This document shows positions 24,601 through 35,404 of a stretch of DNA of 64,000 bases, one piece after another; positions within the stretch are counted from its first letter, which is position 1; every line of letters starts with the position of its first letter. The stretch is from Lepisosteus oculatus (taxonomy: Eukaryota > Chordata > Actinopteri > Semionotiformes > Lepisosteidae). A model generated the notes under the pieces. That model saw only the letters and a list, made by a program, of their open reading frames with translations. It was not told the origin of the DNA and made no database searches. Both the position numbers and the translations under genes were made by a program. The stretch lies in the NCBI RefSeq assembly GCF_040954835.1, contig NC_090711.1, positions 10,919,501 to 10,983,500 on the forward strand, read 5' to 3'.

Positions 24601-27600
24601 TAATGCTTGGGATAATTAACAGGACACTTGAGTGAATTGCTGAAAACATCATAACCTTGTAATTAGGATTTCACAGTAGATTGGGATGATTTATTAACTG
24701 GAACTTATTGCTCTGCTGAACTGTTGGAAACATGAAGTTCTTGTGCAACGACACAGCCACTCCATCACACAATCATAACTTCTCAAAATTATGTTTTCGT
24801 ACTATTTTTTTTTTGCTGTTTAATGTACAACATGGTCCTTCTCCAGTAAAATCTAAAGGATCAAACGTCAACTACCATGCTTTCAGCTGGTAAATGAAAT
24901 CTGAACAACATATATATATATTACATCTCATGTTTGTGTCTGTCAGGCTTGTGCAAGTGAATCAGGATTGTTTTGGAAAGCAATCTGACCACTCTATGTA
25001 TGTTAAACACACACTATCACACTGTTTTCCATCAAATGGGTGGTATTTATTTAGAAGGAGCTGAACCCAAATTGTTTGAACATTTTTGTGACTAGCTAAT
25101 GAATGTTGATATATTTTGCACACATTTTGTTTCTTGGTAAAAAGCTCTTGGCTTGCTAGGCTATTGATCTACCATTTGTACCGCAGTTGGAGGAATACAG
25201 GAGGGAGTGTTTTATTTGTGTGACCAATGCAGACATTCAGAAGTTTTTAAGAAAGGTACACTTGTACAGATTTCTTTGCAAAGCTAAATAGGATTGGAAA
25301 ATAATATTTCCAAAAATTGGTATCTCAGAATATGACACATCTGTTGCTTGTGAAGAGTTGAGGTTGTAGATTGAAAAATCTGCTCAGATTGTTACACTCA
25401 CACCATTCTACTTAAGACTTTTTACATCGCATAAAAATCATAGCATAAAAAATAGTGTCCCTTGTATACATGGTAAAAAAGAAGTTTGGTCACTATGTGA
25501 CCTAAATCCATTTTTCCCTGTGTGGATTACCAAAAGATTAGGTTTTCCAGGCTAAAACACACATCATTGAGAATTCAAAGGTAGCAGTTTATCAAGAAGT
25601 TTATTCAGTTTCACCTGCCATGCTCTAAAACACATAGTGTGTACTGGATTTATGCTTGTGGAATTTGATTCATTCAAGATGACATTTTGAACTTGTTATG
25701 TGAAGAGGTATGGATTTGCAGTGTTAAAATAATTTATATAGAAATTTGGTTTATTTGACTGACATTATTAAAATATTAAAGTCATGCACAGTGATCAGAT
25801 TAATACAAAAATACCTGTACTAAACCTGTGTAAAATAAGACATTGATGTGAAGTAATACTGTAGGTGGAATTAAAAACGTCTGGAATGTCCAACTGTTGG
25901 TCATCAAATATTGTATTTCTGCTCTTTTTGTTCTGTATACTGTCGTTAATTTATTTGATTTTTACTGTTAAATTAAAATTGAACTATACCTTAATGTTGT
26001 TTTGAAAGAAATAGTTTGACTAAAAAAGTCAAAAAGCAAAAATCATATGAGAATGGAAATTTACAGCTTGAATTTATAGACATGACATGGGGTTCCTCAA
26101 AATATTTTGGTTTAGGTCATATCATGAATTGTCCAGCATGGACAATTGGTAAGGATGGAATTTCTCATTTGTTCATTTACATAACTGAAACATGCAATTC
26201 ACAGATGTCCAGAAAACCATCCCATTCTAGGTATTACACGTTTAATCTGGGAATTTGTTGAATGTATTTATTTCTTGTCTGGGTAAGAAATTTTATTTTG
26301 GAAGAAAGTGGTCTATGACAATCTGGGAGCCGTATTTGACACTACATTTAGCAGACAGCCTGTGGATTTTCAATTTTTATGGTGGCAATGAGTGTTCCTA
26401 AAAACCACGTAGCAGACTTATCTGAAGAAGTGCAATGTGGATTCCCGACATGATTTCCTGTAAACCGAATACACTCAGAAAAAAAACGTCTACTATTTAT
26501 GCAGGGATCTTTGACTAGCCCTTCCTTTTTATAGAGGCATCTTAATCTGAGCAAGGAGAAATCCTGCAATGCAGACACTAAGCTGCCATGTGCCCTATTT
26601 GATAAACCTTATTGCCCTCAAGCTGTTTATCGGCAACTTACAGACAATCAGCATGGTGAAGTAGTATACTTACAGTACCTCTTTTGTTTTTTCAGTGATC
26701 TTTTAATGTTTTAATATAAAAAATTATGTTTCTCTTTTTAAGTGGGTGGTGGGGGTGTTCATTTTGTAAGTGTTGATTTTGTGCTATGGTGTTTCAGTTC
26801 CTTGTTAGCTTACTGAACCACTTGTCCACTGCAGTGATGAGTACAAATTGTGTAAAGCTCTGATGAACAGCGATGAAACACTGCACTATCATTAAGATTT
26901 GTATTGTACGCCTTCCCCTAACAAACGATGCATGTGTGATGCACTGTGAAACTAAAAGCTTTGTCCCCCATGCTGAGAAGTGGGTGAAATGCTATCAGAT
27001 GATAGATGGCCCTTCAGCAGTACAGACCTCTGTGCAGAGTTTTGGATTTTGCTGATGCTCCATAGATCCCAGGTTGAAAAGAGGGAATATGATTAACCCA
27101 CAATGCCAATAAACAGGACTGCCCAAGAGGCACCACAGAGGGGCTGCTAAGGTTTGGAGTGTTTGCCATCAGCTATGGTTGCCTCAGCTTGCTGCACAAT
27201 AGCGCCCTCTGCTGCTTTCCAGCCATATGTATGCTCACAGTATCCAGGACACCTCAGGTAGTCTTCTGATATTCTGTGCATCTGGTGCTGGTGCTGTAGA
27301 TTGTGAAGGTGGAAAGAAGCAAATGTGCAGAACATATATCTGTACACTGCTTCCATCTCTTCTCGGGCTACAGCTAAAAGGCCAATTGATTAAAAACTGG
27401 GATTTACAAATGAAGGGAGTGGCAGTAAAACAGTAAAATTCTTTTAAATTAAATAAGACTGCAATATATTGAAAGAAGTGCAAGGAGTGTAATTTATTAT
27501 TTCCTTGTGAAACTACTGTATTTATAACTCTTTTTTATACTGCCAGATCTTTCCTAAACATACACCTCTCCATCACATTTAGATTTCATTAAAACAAATT

Positions 27601-28200
27601 TTCTTCTAAAGTTCCACTAGTTGAGTAGCTTTCCTGGATAAATAGGATGATGCATTTATTTCCATGATTCCATTGTGAAATCTGATCCCTAATTTGGAAT
27701 GCCCCGTTCAAAGATTAACAAACTACATAGGAGCTCTAATGATGATTACAGTGTACTGTATCTGTTAATACTCAAGCTTGTTTCAATCCAGAGATAACTA
27801 TCACAGCCCTGGAAAATGATTATATAAAGCATCTGTTATGACCACTGTCCTGCAACATCTCTCAGCCTGTGGTTGCCCTGGAAAACTTCTGTTGCGGGCT
27901 TCGTCATTATTCCATTTTCCTCTCACTGACTCCCTGGTAGTACGGCCCTCGCCCATCCTGTGATCCTTGGTTTCTGTGGGCTGAACCTTCAGCGACTTTC
28001 CTGGGCTTTTCCTCTGCTCTGGACCACACTTAGCTGGCCCCCCACCTTCCGTCGAGTGCCCAACTCCATTCCAGGGATAGCATCTGCTGTTTGGAATACC
28101 AGGGCTGCTCTGCCCTCATCCCAACTGGTCTCATCCCATACCACTGCAGCAGCCTGCACTGCTCCCTTTGACCCATCGCCCTGCATCCCTGGCGACTCAA
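21601..28200. other. Gene-free DNA downstream of cbln4
   Basis: AT-rich intergenic sequence (or long 3' UTR at its start). The only element I recognise is a decayed SINE at 23702-23900. Open frames are short and featureless. Part of it may be regulatory, but this cannot be tested here. Confidence 0.6.
23702..23900 (+). mobile_element. tRNA-headed fish SINE, 5'-truncated copy S2
   Basis: It lacks the tRNA-like head but keeps the body order: a 'gaggagattgcatg...ctccctgt' stretch, then GTGCTCTGGTTTTCCCGAC, then CCAAAGACATGCTAACTAGG, then a GTGTACACTATGATGGGCTAATG segment. These align with the corresponding parts of the copies at 42216 and 57808. Confidence 0.55.
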
Positions 28201-28225
28201 GAGGGCTGTCTATGAGACCAGTGCA

Positions 28226-28325
28226 GCCCCCTTTCCCTGAAGCTTGGTAATAGGAATCTGCTCCAAAGCCGAGAGTGCCCCGCGGCTCCCTGACTCCATT
28301 TGACAGGCTGAGATGGGCAATTTGA
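28226..28325 (+). repeat. Local repeat unit A (partial)
   Basis: It shares GCTTGGTAATAGGAATCTGC, then TCCAAAGCC(G/A)AGA, then a TGACTCCATTTGACAGGCTGAG-like segment with units B (29283-29560) and C (29636-29920). It is shorter than those units, and the similarity fades where the minisatellite-like stretch begins. Confidence 0.6.
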
Positions 28326-28640
28326 ACTTCAACTTCATCAGTTTACTCAGTGCTTCTCTTCATGTCTTCAGCCTGACAACACTTCCCTTCGACTCATGCT
28401 TTCCTTGGTGTCTTCAACCTGCTCTGCATCTTCCTCCAACTCTTCAGGCTGCTCAGCTATTCCTTTCGAGTCTTCAGCATGGCGGTTTATCTTAAAATCA
28501 TCAGTCTGGTAAGTGCCTTCCTTTGAGTCTTCACCCTGACAACATTTCCCTTCGACTTATCAGTTTGCTCAGCGCCTTCCTTCGAATGCTCAGTCAGCTC
28601 AGTGTCTCCCATTGAGTGTTCACTCTGCACCTCACTCCAG
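28325..28640 (+). repeat. Degenerate minisatellite-like array
   Basis: A pyrimidine-rich word series recurs with a spacing of roughly 25-35 bp: variants of CCTTCCTTCGAGTCTTCA followed by GCCTGACAACA or GCCTGCTCAGC. Clear instances lie near 28370, 28400, 28440, 28470, 28520, 28550 and 28580. Related words reappear at about 30155-30215. The spacing and sequence are irregular, so the array is old or was built from imperfect duplications. Confidence 0.5.
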
Positions 28641-29201
28641 TCAACTTTTCACCTTTCACGGCAGCACCTGGCCGCCCTTCCTCATCCAGGACCCCACACC
28701 TACTGTATCTGCGTGCTGCTTTTTCCCCCCGACAAGCAGCCTGTATCACGCTGAACTTTTGTCCTGAAAACTGGTGTTTTCTCCAACTGCTGTCGTCTCT
28801 GCCACCTTTACGGCTCCTCTTCAGGGCACCCTTTTTGTCCAGCACTTCAGGGCTCTTTTCTTATTTTTGCAGCCTCTTCCTGGGGTTTTCTTGGTCACTG
28901 ATCCCTTCTTTCTAGAACCTGCCCCTTCCTTCCTAGGGAGCCAGGCAGCAGCAATTGTGACACTCCATTAGCCTGACCTCCCTGACGTTTCCTGTGCATG
29001 TGGATTCTGCTCATGGCTGTGCTCTGCTCATGGCTGTGGTGACCCAGGACTCTGGAGGATGAAAGGAGACTAGAAGACAGGTTTTTGCTCCAAAGGATGC
29101 CAGTGCTAACCACACCTGGGTGCTTCCTAAGTGATGAATATGACAGTGCAAGTCTGACCTGGTCACTGAAGAGACCCCCATTACGATGTGTGCATTGAAC
29201 T

Positions 29202-29263
29202 AGTGATGCCTTCAGGATGAAGTACAGCTTCACTCAGTGATGCCTTCAGGATGAAGTACAGCT
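29202..29263 (+). repeat. Exact 28-bp tandem duplication
   Basis: The 28-bp sequence at 29202-29229 (starting AGTGATGCCTTCAGG, ending AAGTACAGCT) is repeated exactly at 29236-29263, a period of 34 bp. Identity of the copies implies a recent duplication in contrast to the diverged units on either side. Confidence 0.9.
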
Positions 29264-29282
29264 GATCTCTGGTGGATCTCTG

Positions 29283-29560
29283 GCCCCCTTTTCCCCGAGA
29301 GCTTGGTAATAGGAATCTGCCTCGAAGTCAAGAGAGTGACACCTTGTGCTCTGAGGCTATCTGAATGTGATTGATGGGCCGAGCTGAGCAGTTTGGATGA
29401 AGGCTGGCGCTATGCCTTGCTGACCTTTCTCATTTTCCCCCAGGGATGCAGAGAGTCAGTCTTTCCTTAAACTGTCACTCCTCACCCATTCTTTTTCCTT
29501 TCTGACCAAGTAGGGCAATCTTTGCTTCGCTGGCCAGTATTTCCTTCTTTTCCCCTTCAT
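29283..29560 (+). repeat. Local repeat unit B
   Basis: This is a direct repeat of unit C about 353 bp downstream. Shared blocks are CCCTTTTCCC, TAATAGGAATCTGC, TCTGAGGCTMTCTGA, GGCTGGCGCTATGCC, a CCTTTCT-rich tract, GGGATG, and CTYAAACTGTC, continuing towards a TTTCTGACC-like segment. No coding frame is conserved between the copies. Confidence 0.65.
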
Positions 29561-29635
29561 TTTTATATTGCCTGTCTGCCTGTCTGCATGCCTGCACTTC
29601 AGGCTATTTCAGAAGTTTGTCCACTAGACCCCATG

Positions 29636-29920
29636 GACCCTTTTCCCGGAAGCAAGATAATAGGAATCTGCTTCAAAGCCAAGACAGTGAGACTCCCTGC
29701 TCAGAGGCTCTCTGACTCTGCCCAATGGACTGAGTTGGTCAGTTTCTCTGAAGGTTGGCGCTATGCCATGTCAGCCTTTCTTCTTTTTCTACCTGGGATG
29801 TGGACTGCTGACTTCTCCTCAAACTGTCCGCATCTTAGCCTTTTTGTTTTCATTACTGACCGGTTAGGGCTATCTAAGCCCTCCCAGCTAGTAATCTACA
29901 GTATAAATCAGTTAGCACTC
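29636..29920 (+). repeat. Local repeat unit C
   Basis: It aligns with unit B through the blocks AAGATAATAGGAATCTGCTT, CAGAGGCTCTCTGA, GTTGGCGCTATGCCATG, TCTCCTCAAACTGTCC and TTACTGACCGGTTAGGGC. The 179-codon open frame overlapping it (29522-30061) runs through repeat sequence, has no recognisable domain and is not kept open in unit B, so I do not call it a gene. Confidence 0.65.
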
Positions 29921-30224
29921 GATTTTCACTTCACTTTCCCTCCATACTGGAGAACTCCACCCCCAACCAGTCTGATCTCTTCACGCATTTCTGCCACTCT
30001 CTGGTCACTTGCACTTGCACTTTCTTTCCAATTACCACCCCCGTATACAGCCACGTTGTAATGATATCCTCTAGATAATCTGAGCTACACCATACAGCTT
30101 TTAGGGTATTTATGTACAGTACTTCGACTCATGTCCCTTAAACCAAACATCGCTTTCCTTTGAGTCTTAAACCTGCTCAGCACCTCCCCTCCAACTCTTC
30201 AACTCTTCAACCAAGACTTGGTTG

Positions 30225-30390
30225 CAGTTATAAGTCATCTGGCTTGTGTGACCTTCGTGGTTCTCCGTGGGCTCGTGCCCTCGCCGCTCCACCCCACCAG
30301 CTCGTCCCGCAACACCTGGGTGCGAACCCGGGTCTCTGGCGTAACGCAACAGGGAACCAGCCGAATGAGCTAAAGGAGACCTCTCCCAGT
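30225..30390 (-). mobile_element. tRNA-derived SINE or tRNA pseudogene
   Basis: On the minus strand an A-box-like TAGCTCATTCGG (30361-30372) is followed 31 nt later by a B-box GGGTTCGCACCC (30318-30329), the normal arrangement of an internal RNA polymerase III promoter. A cloverleaf cannot be completed: the anticodon-arm region CTGTTGCGTTACGCCAG does not fold as expected and the acceptor ends do not pair. It is therefore a SINE head or pseudogene and not a functional tRNA. The flanking GC-rich sequence down to about 30225 is presumably the SINE body. Confidence 0.6.
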
Positions 30391-31799
30391 CCGGGCAGCT
30401 GAGGTTCCTGCTACGCGCAGGGAGGGCGATGAAGTCACTGTGCCCAAACTAGCTCCGCTACACCTGATCTGTCCAAGCATTGCTTCAAGTATTAGTAGAA
30501 CAGACAAGTTACCATTTATATCGTGTTAGTGTCAACTCTGTTTTGTGTTTGTTTTTTTTCATAGTGTGTCCATTTTTAAGGCTTCTTATTTTAAAAAAGG
30601 CTTTTGAGCATGACTCCATATTTAATAGTAACAAATGACAAACTGTCATTCAGCCTTTACTGGAAATAGGACAAGGAAGAAAAAATAAGCCATTATAATG
30701 TTTTCTTTTATTTACAGTATGGTAACTGAATATTTTAATCACATTTCAAATCTGTATAGACAAGAGAAAACGAGATTATTGTCATTAGAATGTTTTTTTC
30801 TTCATGAAAGAAATACTATTATATTTTCTGAAAAATGGATCACATGCCAGTGCTTCTAATTAGATGTACATTTTGGGCATAAAATTGTATTTTCCAATTC
30901 TTACTGCTACAATTTAAAATAGTTATCCAAAAAACTCCTGGGCAATACTGTTTTAAAACATCTTTAGCTTTCTAATTTAATTTTCAAATTCTCAGTTCTC
31001 TATAAATCACTTTCAGGTGATTCAGTGCTTCTTTCCACAGTCCAGTTTCATGTAAAGCTCAATGATATCCCACCCACAATAACTTTGAAATACGTTTTTT
31101 TTGTATTTTAACAAACACAAACAAATATTTCCCCTACATTCTTCTGTTTCTCTAAAGATTTTTTATGAAGCACTTAGCTTATTTTAAATTCTTAAATTAG
31201 TTTTTCTAAAAAATAATAATTCATAGTGGAATTATCAAAACCCCTTGAGCAATTTTAAATGTTATATTTCACTTCCATAGTCCTTTTCTGAAGCATGTAA
31301 ATTCTCAGTTAATTATCAGGAATTAGAATTCTGCATTTTGAAGAACTTGGTTTTGCACCTTAAATTTTATTCACTATCCTCGAGGCATCCTTGTATCCAG
31401 TTAAACTAAACTGAGAAGAAAGTAAATATGTTTGTAACACTGACTTTCTGTTGTATTCAACTTGACAAAAAGTTGTTATTAATATTCCCTGTAAATGAGT
31501 CAATAACCCCAGGGCGATTCCTATAGCAGGAGATCTGAGAAGGGAATATTTACCCATAAGAAGAAAATCAAAAAATTGGATTGAGCATCAGTATGTTTTT
31601 TCTGTTCAAGGTTTGTTTTACAAAAACTATAAAACACCTCCGAAATGAGAGTGGTACAGTTTATCTGCACTCTGAATTATTTGTTGATGCCTCATGGCCT
31701 TTTGAAAGGCTAAAATATATTTGAAGTGGATTAAATAGTGTATCTAGATTTGTCTCTGCTAATGCTAGACCCAGGCATAAAGTGCAATGTTTCAAGTAC

Positions 31800-32835
31800 T
31801 GTTGTTATATTCAGTACATTTGACTTTAAAGGTGGCTTCTCAAAGCGCTTTACAGAATGACAATAACAATAAATAAGAAGACTACAACAATAAATAAGAA
31901 GATTTCACAAGATAGGGCACAATTATAATTACAACAATACAATAGGATTTTAAAGTCTACGCGGAATTTGACCGGAGGCCAGTGGAAGGACTCAAGGATA
32001 GGAGTAATGTGAACACTTGCACTAGAGCTGGTCAGGATTCTGGCTGCTGAATTTTGGACATACTGCAGCTTGTTCAGAGTAGATTTAGATACCCCAGGGA
32101 GTAGAGCATTGCAGTAGTCAATTCAAGAGAATACAAATATGTTGATCAGCTTTTCAGCCACAGTTAATGATAGCATAGGGCGTAGTCTTGCAATATTTCT
32201 AAGGTGAAAAAAAGATGTTTTGACAGTATGCTGTACATGTGGGTCGAATGTTAAGCCAGAATCGAATATAACCCCAAGGTTTTTCAATTTTGATTGAAGC
32301 TCAAGTACAGAGCCATCTACAGACAGAGTTACAGGACTGGCTTTACGAAGTTGATGGGGGGTACCAATAAGCAGACTTCAGTCTTGTCACAGTTAAGATG
32401 AAGGAAGTTTTGAGTCATCCAAATTTTTATGTCAGAGATGCAATTAGATAGAATAGAGACAGCCACATCAGTGTCGGGTTTGGTATGGATATTTATTTGA
32501 GTATCGTCAGCGTAAAAATGAAAGCTGAGGCCATGTGATCTTAAAAGCTGACCAAGTGGGAACATGTAAATGCTGAAGAGCAAGGGGCCCAGTATTGAGC
32601 CCTGGGGGACACCAGACTTGACAAGACCAATTTCAGACCTGTACCCATTGAGAGAGACAAAGTGACAGCGATCAGTGAGGTAAGACTTAAACCATTTGAG
32701 GGCAGTGTCAGAGACTCCAAACACAGTCTCGAGACGAGAAAGTAAGATGTTATGGTCAACAGTGTCAAAGGCAGCACTGAGATCTAGAAGGATGAGTATG
32801 GAAAGAGAACCAGAATCAGAAGCTAAAATAAACAT
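31800..32835 (-). mobile_element. 5'-truncated L2-like LINE, reverse transcriptase portion
   Basis: The minus strand at 32835-32329 encodes 168 residues of non-LTR reverse transcriptase. It contains LLDLSAAFDTVDHNILLSRL, then KSGVPQGSILGPLLF, then the catalytic FYADDTQINI and a DIKIWMTQNFLHLNCDKTEV segment. After a one-base frameshift at a run of six G (32356-32361) the frame continues with LKNLGVIFDSGLTFDPHVQ, then an in-frame stop at 32123-32125, then LNKLQYVQNSAARILT and ITPILESFHWPPVKFRVDFK. The rest to about 31800 is 3' UTR-like. Sequence similarity to the family ends abruptly near 32835, a typical 5' truncation. Only two disabling changes are visible in about 880 bp, so it is a moderately young copy. 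Confidence 0.88.
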
Positions 32836-32970
32836 TGACCAAGCAGAAAACTATATTTTAAAGACCTGATCTTAGGTACCATATTCTTATATACAATGTT
32901 TGAAAAGACAAATCTCTTAAAATCTCTTGTTGACACATACTGTACTGAACATAATTTCTTTATTATTAAA

Positions 32971-33115
32971 GCACACTATGTGAAAATTGTAGGGTTTTCC
33001 AGTCATTGTCAAATGAATCCAAAGTGGGGTTTAATTCAATACAATCTTAATTACTTTATTGAATTAATAACTTTCATAAGTATGAATCATTTTCGGCTTT
33101 TAAACCATCAGGGAT
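32971..33115 (+). repeat. Duplicated AT-rich block, copy 1
   Basis: Co-linear with 35253-35404 in the same orientation. Shared segments include AAAATTGTAGGGTTTTCC, TTACTTTATTGAATTAAT, ATGAATCATTTT, and ACCATCAGGGA at the end. It lies between two LINE remnants. I do not recognise it as a known element. Confidence 0.75.
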
Positions 33116-33349
33116 CATTGGTACCTTTTCTTGTAAATGACACTAATACATTTGATTTAGTATTGGAAATCAATTAAATAGATGAAATGCTAACAGAGAT
33201 AATCATTATTAAATGTCGTGGCTTTGTAGACAGCTCTTTTAATCAAAGTGCTAATGCATGTAATCTAGTAATTGCATGCCTAGGTGAGATGATTAAAGTA
33301 TCACAATAACACAATTGTTTACAATTGCTCAATTTGTGACTCAATTGTG

Positions 33350-34320
33350 AAGAATTCAATTCAACTTTATTGTCATTAAACTTACACAGGTGCATAGTAT
33401 AATGAAAAATGTTTCTCATTAGTCACTCGGGTGCAGTATATAAATAGGACAGAAGATGAGACAATAGACAGTTACACAATAAGACAGTTACACAATAGCA
33501 ATAATAGTAACATGTAATAACATAACATAAATAACATCAAGTAATTGAAAACTGTGCAAAATTCCGCAAACAGCGAAAATTTAACAGGACAAACAGTGCA
33601 AGGTAATTCTTGGAACAGTGCAAAAAAAATAGTGTGGTTAAAAGTAGTATGGTTAATTAATATTAAATATTATTATGCCTGTTACAATTTTACTGGGCTA
33701 TCGAGGGGACAGTACAATTTTGGCTTGCATGTGTGTGTGGTGGTGTAGGAGTACAGTGGTTGTGGGTACAGGAGGATGTTAGGAGAGATCATAATAAGGT
33801 GGAAGGGAGTGGGGGCATCACCAACTTGACAGCTCTGGGGAAGAAGCTATTTTGGAGTCTAGTTGTGTGCGGCTGGAGTGACCGGAACCTTCTGCCAGAT
33901 GGCAGGGGAACAAACAAGTTATGACCGGGGTGAGTGGGGTCAGACATAATTTTGGTGGCTTTTTTCAGACTCCTGGTGTTGTATATTTCCTGGATGGATG
34001 GTAAGGCACTGCCGATGATGTGTTGGGCAGTTTTGACCACCCGCTGTAGTGCCTTACAGTCGGATGCGGTGCAGTTGCCGTACCAGACCGTGATGCAGCT
34101 GGTCAGTATGCTCTCCACCGTACATCTGTAGAAGTTGGTGAGGATCAGTGGGTGTAGGTGTATTTTCTTCGGCCTTCTCAGGAAGTACAGCCGCTGTTGT
34201 GCCTTCTTGATGAGACTGGAGGTGTTCAGTGTCCATGTAAGGTCCTTAGAGATGTGAACGCCTAGGAATTTGAAGTTAAAGAATATTGGCGTCTGGCAGT
34301 TCTTACAACATAAGGAGTCG
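33350..34320 (-). mobile_element. 5'-truncated Jockey-group (L2/CR1/Rex-like) LINE, C-terminal end and 3' UTR
   Basis: One minus-strand frame from about 34320 to 33760 reads through a typical non-LTR C-terminal region. Recognisable parts are FKFLGVHISKDLTWTLNTSS, KKAQQRLYFLRR, ILTSCITVWYGNCTASD, CKALQRVVKTAQHIIG, DPTHPGHNLF, LPSGRRFRSLQ and RLQNSFFPRAVKL. The 3' part at about 33350-33750 is AT-rich and contains 'caactttattgtcattaaac', like the 3' UTRs of such fish LINEs. The 5' end, including the catalytic FADD region, is missing. It belongs to a different family from the element at 31800-32835. Confidence 0.85.
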
Positions 34321-34626
34321 ACCTGCCAGACTATGTTTACAAATTTGGGATATCACTTAATTATAGAAATGTTAATCAATTTGACAAATTGCTACTCCCA
34401 CTCCTCAAATTCTAAACTACTATGGGTGGTTCAATTTTACTTATGTTTTCTGGCTCATGTACGATGTTTGGAATGGGAGTTGCCTTCAAATCAACAGCTG
34501 CTTTTAACCTGAAAAAAGTTTAGATTACATTTTTTATTTCAGGTCAAATGATGAGTCAGTTAAATAAATGAAAGAAGAAACTCTTCTTGCCCACAAGTAT
34601 TAATGCTTGAGACCAATGTCCTTGGT

Positions 34627-34838
34627 CAGGGATGGGCAGTTCTAGTCCTCAGGGCTAGAGGTCTGTAGAGGTCTCTGCTTTTTGAGTTCTCTGCTCAATC
34701 TCTAATCAATTAAACTAATTCTTTGGAGCAAAAGTCAGATCATCCACGGTTTTAGGTCTTAATCAGTTTTTAATTGAAAACTGTCTGCAAAATCTGTAGC
34801 AGCCAGGCCTTCGAAGAGTTGAGTTGCCCATCCGTCTC
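34627..34838. mobile_element. Foldback MITE with roughly 30-bp terminal inverted repeats
   Basis: The left end CAGGGATGGGCAGTTCTAGT is matched in inverse by the right end, whose reverse complement begins AGACGGATGGGCAACTCAACT. The similarity continues through the CTC(A/G)(A)GGGCT-like part. The interior is AT-rich (AATCAATTAAACTAATT...TTTTTAATTGAAAACTG) and also self-complementary. The CAGGGRTGGGCA terminus suggests a hAT-type non-autonomous element. I could not find a clear 8-bp target duplication. Confidence 0.6.
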
Positions 34839-35252
34839 TTCCACAATCCATTGATCATGTTACCATACTATACTGTATATTGCCAGATCAAATGGACACT
34901 TTGAAACAGGATGGGCCTTGTAAAATGTTCTAGACTGAAAATAATTAACAGTTACTCTCAGTGGATTAATTTATTTTTCTCAGCAAAATCTTTTAATAAT
35001 TAGATGGTCTGAACAGCTAATCAGAATTATTATCACCCTGCAAAGACTCCAGCAAATGAGGAAGCTGTATGAACAGAGGATAAAAGCTAAACAGTAATAA
35101 TGAAATGAACAGTGCAAATCCAAAGTATTCAAGATAAACTCATTTTTCATTTTTAGTGATAATTAAGCAACAGTGACCATTCAGCAAACAATTTTCAGTT
35201 GAGTGCAGCCTGGTGGCATCCCTAAATACAAACTTTGTTTTGTTAATATTGG

Positions 35253-35404
35253 AGCAGACTGTATAAAAATTGTAGGGTTTTCCACATGAACCAGGCATTG
35301 GTTTTAATTCAGCAGAGATCTCAGTTACTTTATTGAATTAATCATTTTCATAATTATGAAATATTTCATAATGAATCATTTTAAGCTTTTGAACCATCAG
35401 GGAC
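35253..35404 (+). repeat. Duplicated AT-rich block, copy 2
   Basis: This is the second copy of 32971-33115, about 2.28 kb downstream. Relative to copy 1 it contains an extra segment that creates a perfect 14-bp palindrome ATGAAATATTTCAT at 35356-35369. Flanking sequence differs beyond the shared block. Confidence 0.75.

Noticed and set aside
29522..30061. 179-codon open frame, the longest in the window
   Set aside because: It runs through local repeat units, is not preserved in the parallel unit B, has no domain or splice context, and lies in a pyrimidine-rich strand where long frames arise by chance.
30301..30390. Functional tRNA gene on the minus strand
   Set aside because: The A and B boxes are present but acceptor and anticodon stems cannot be paired.
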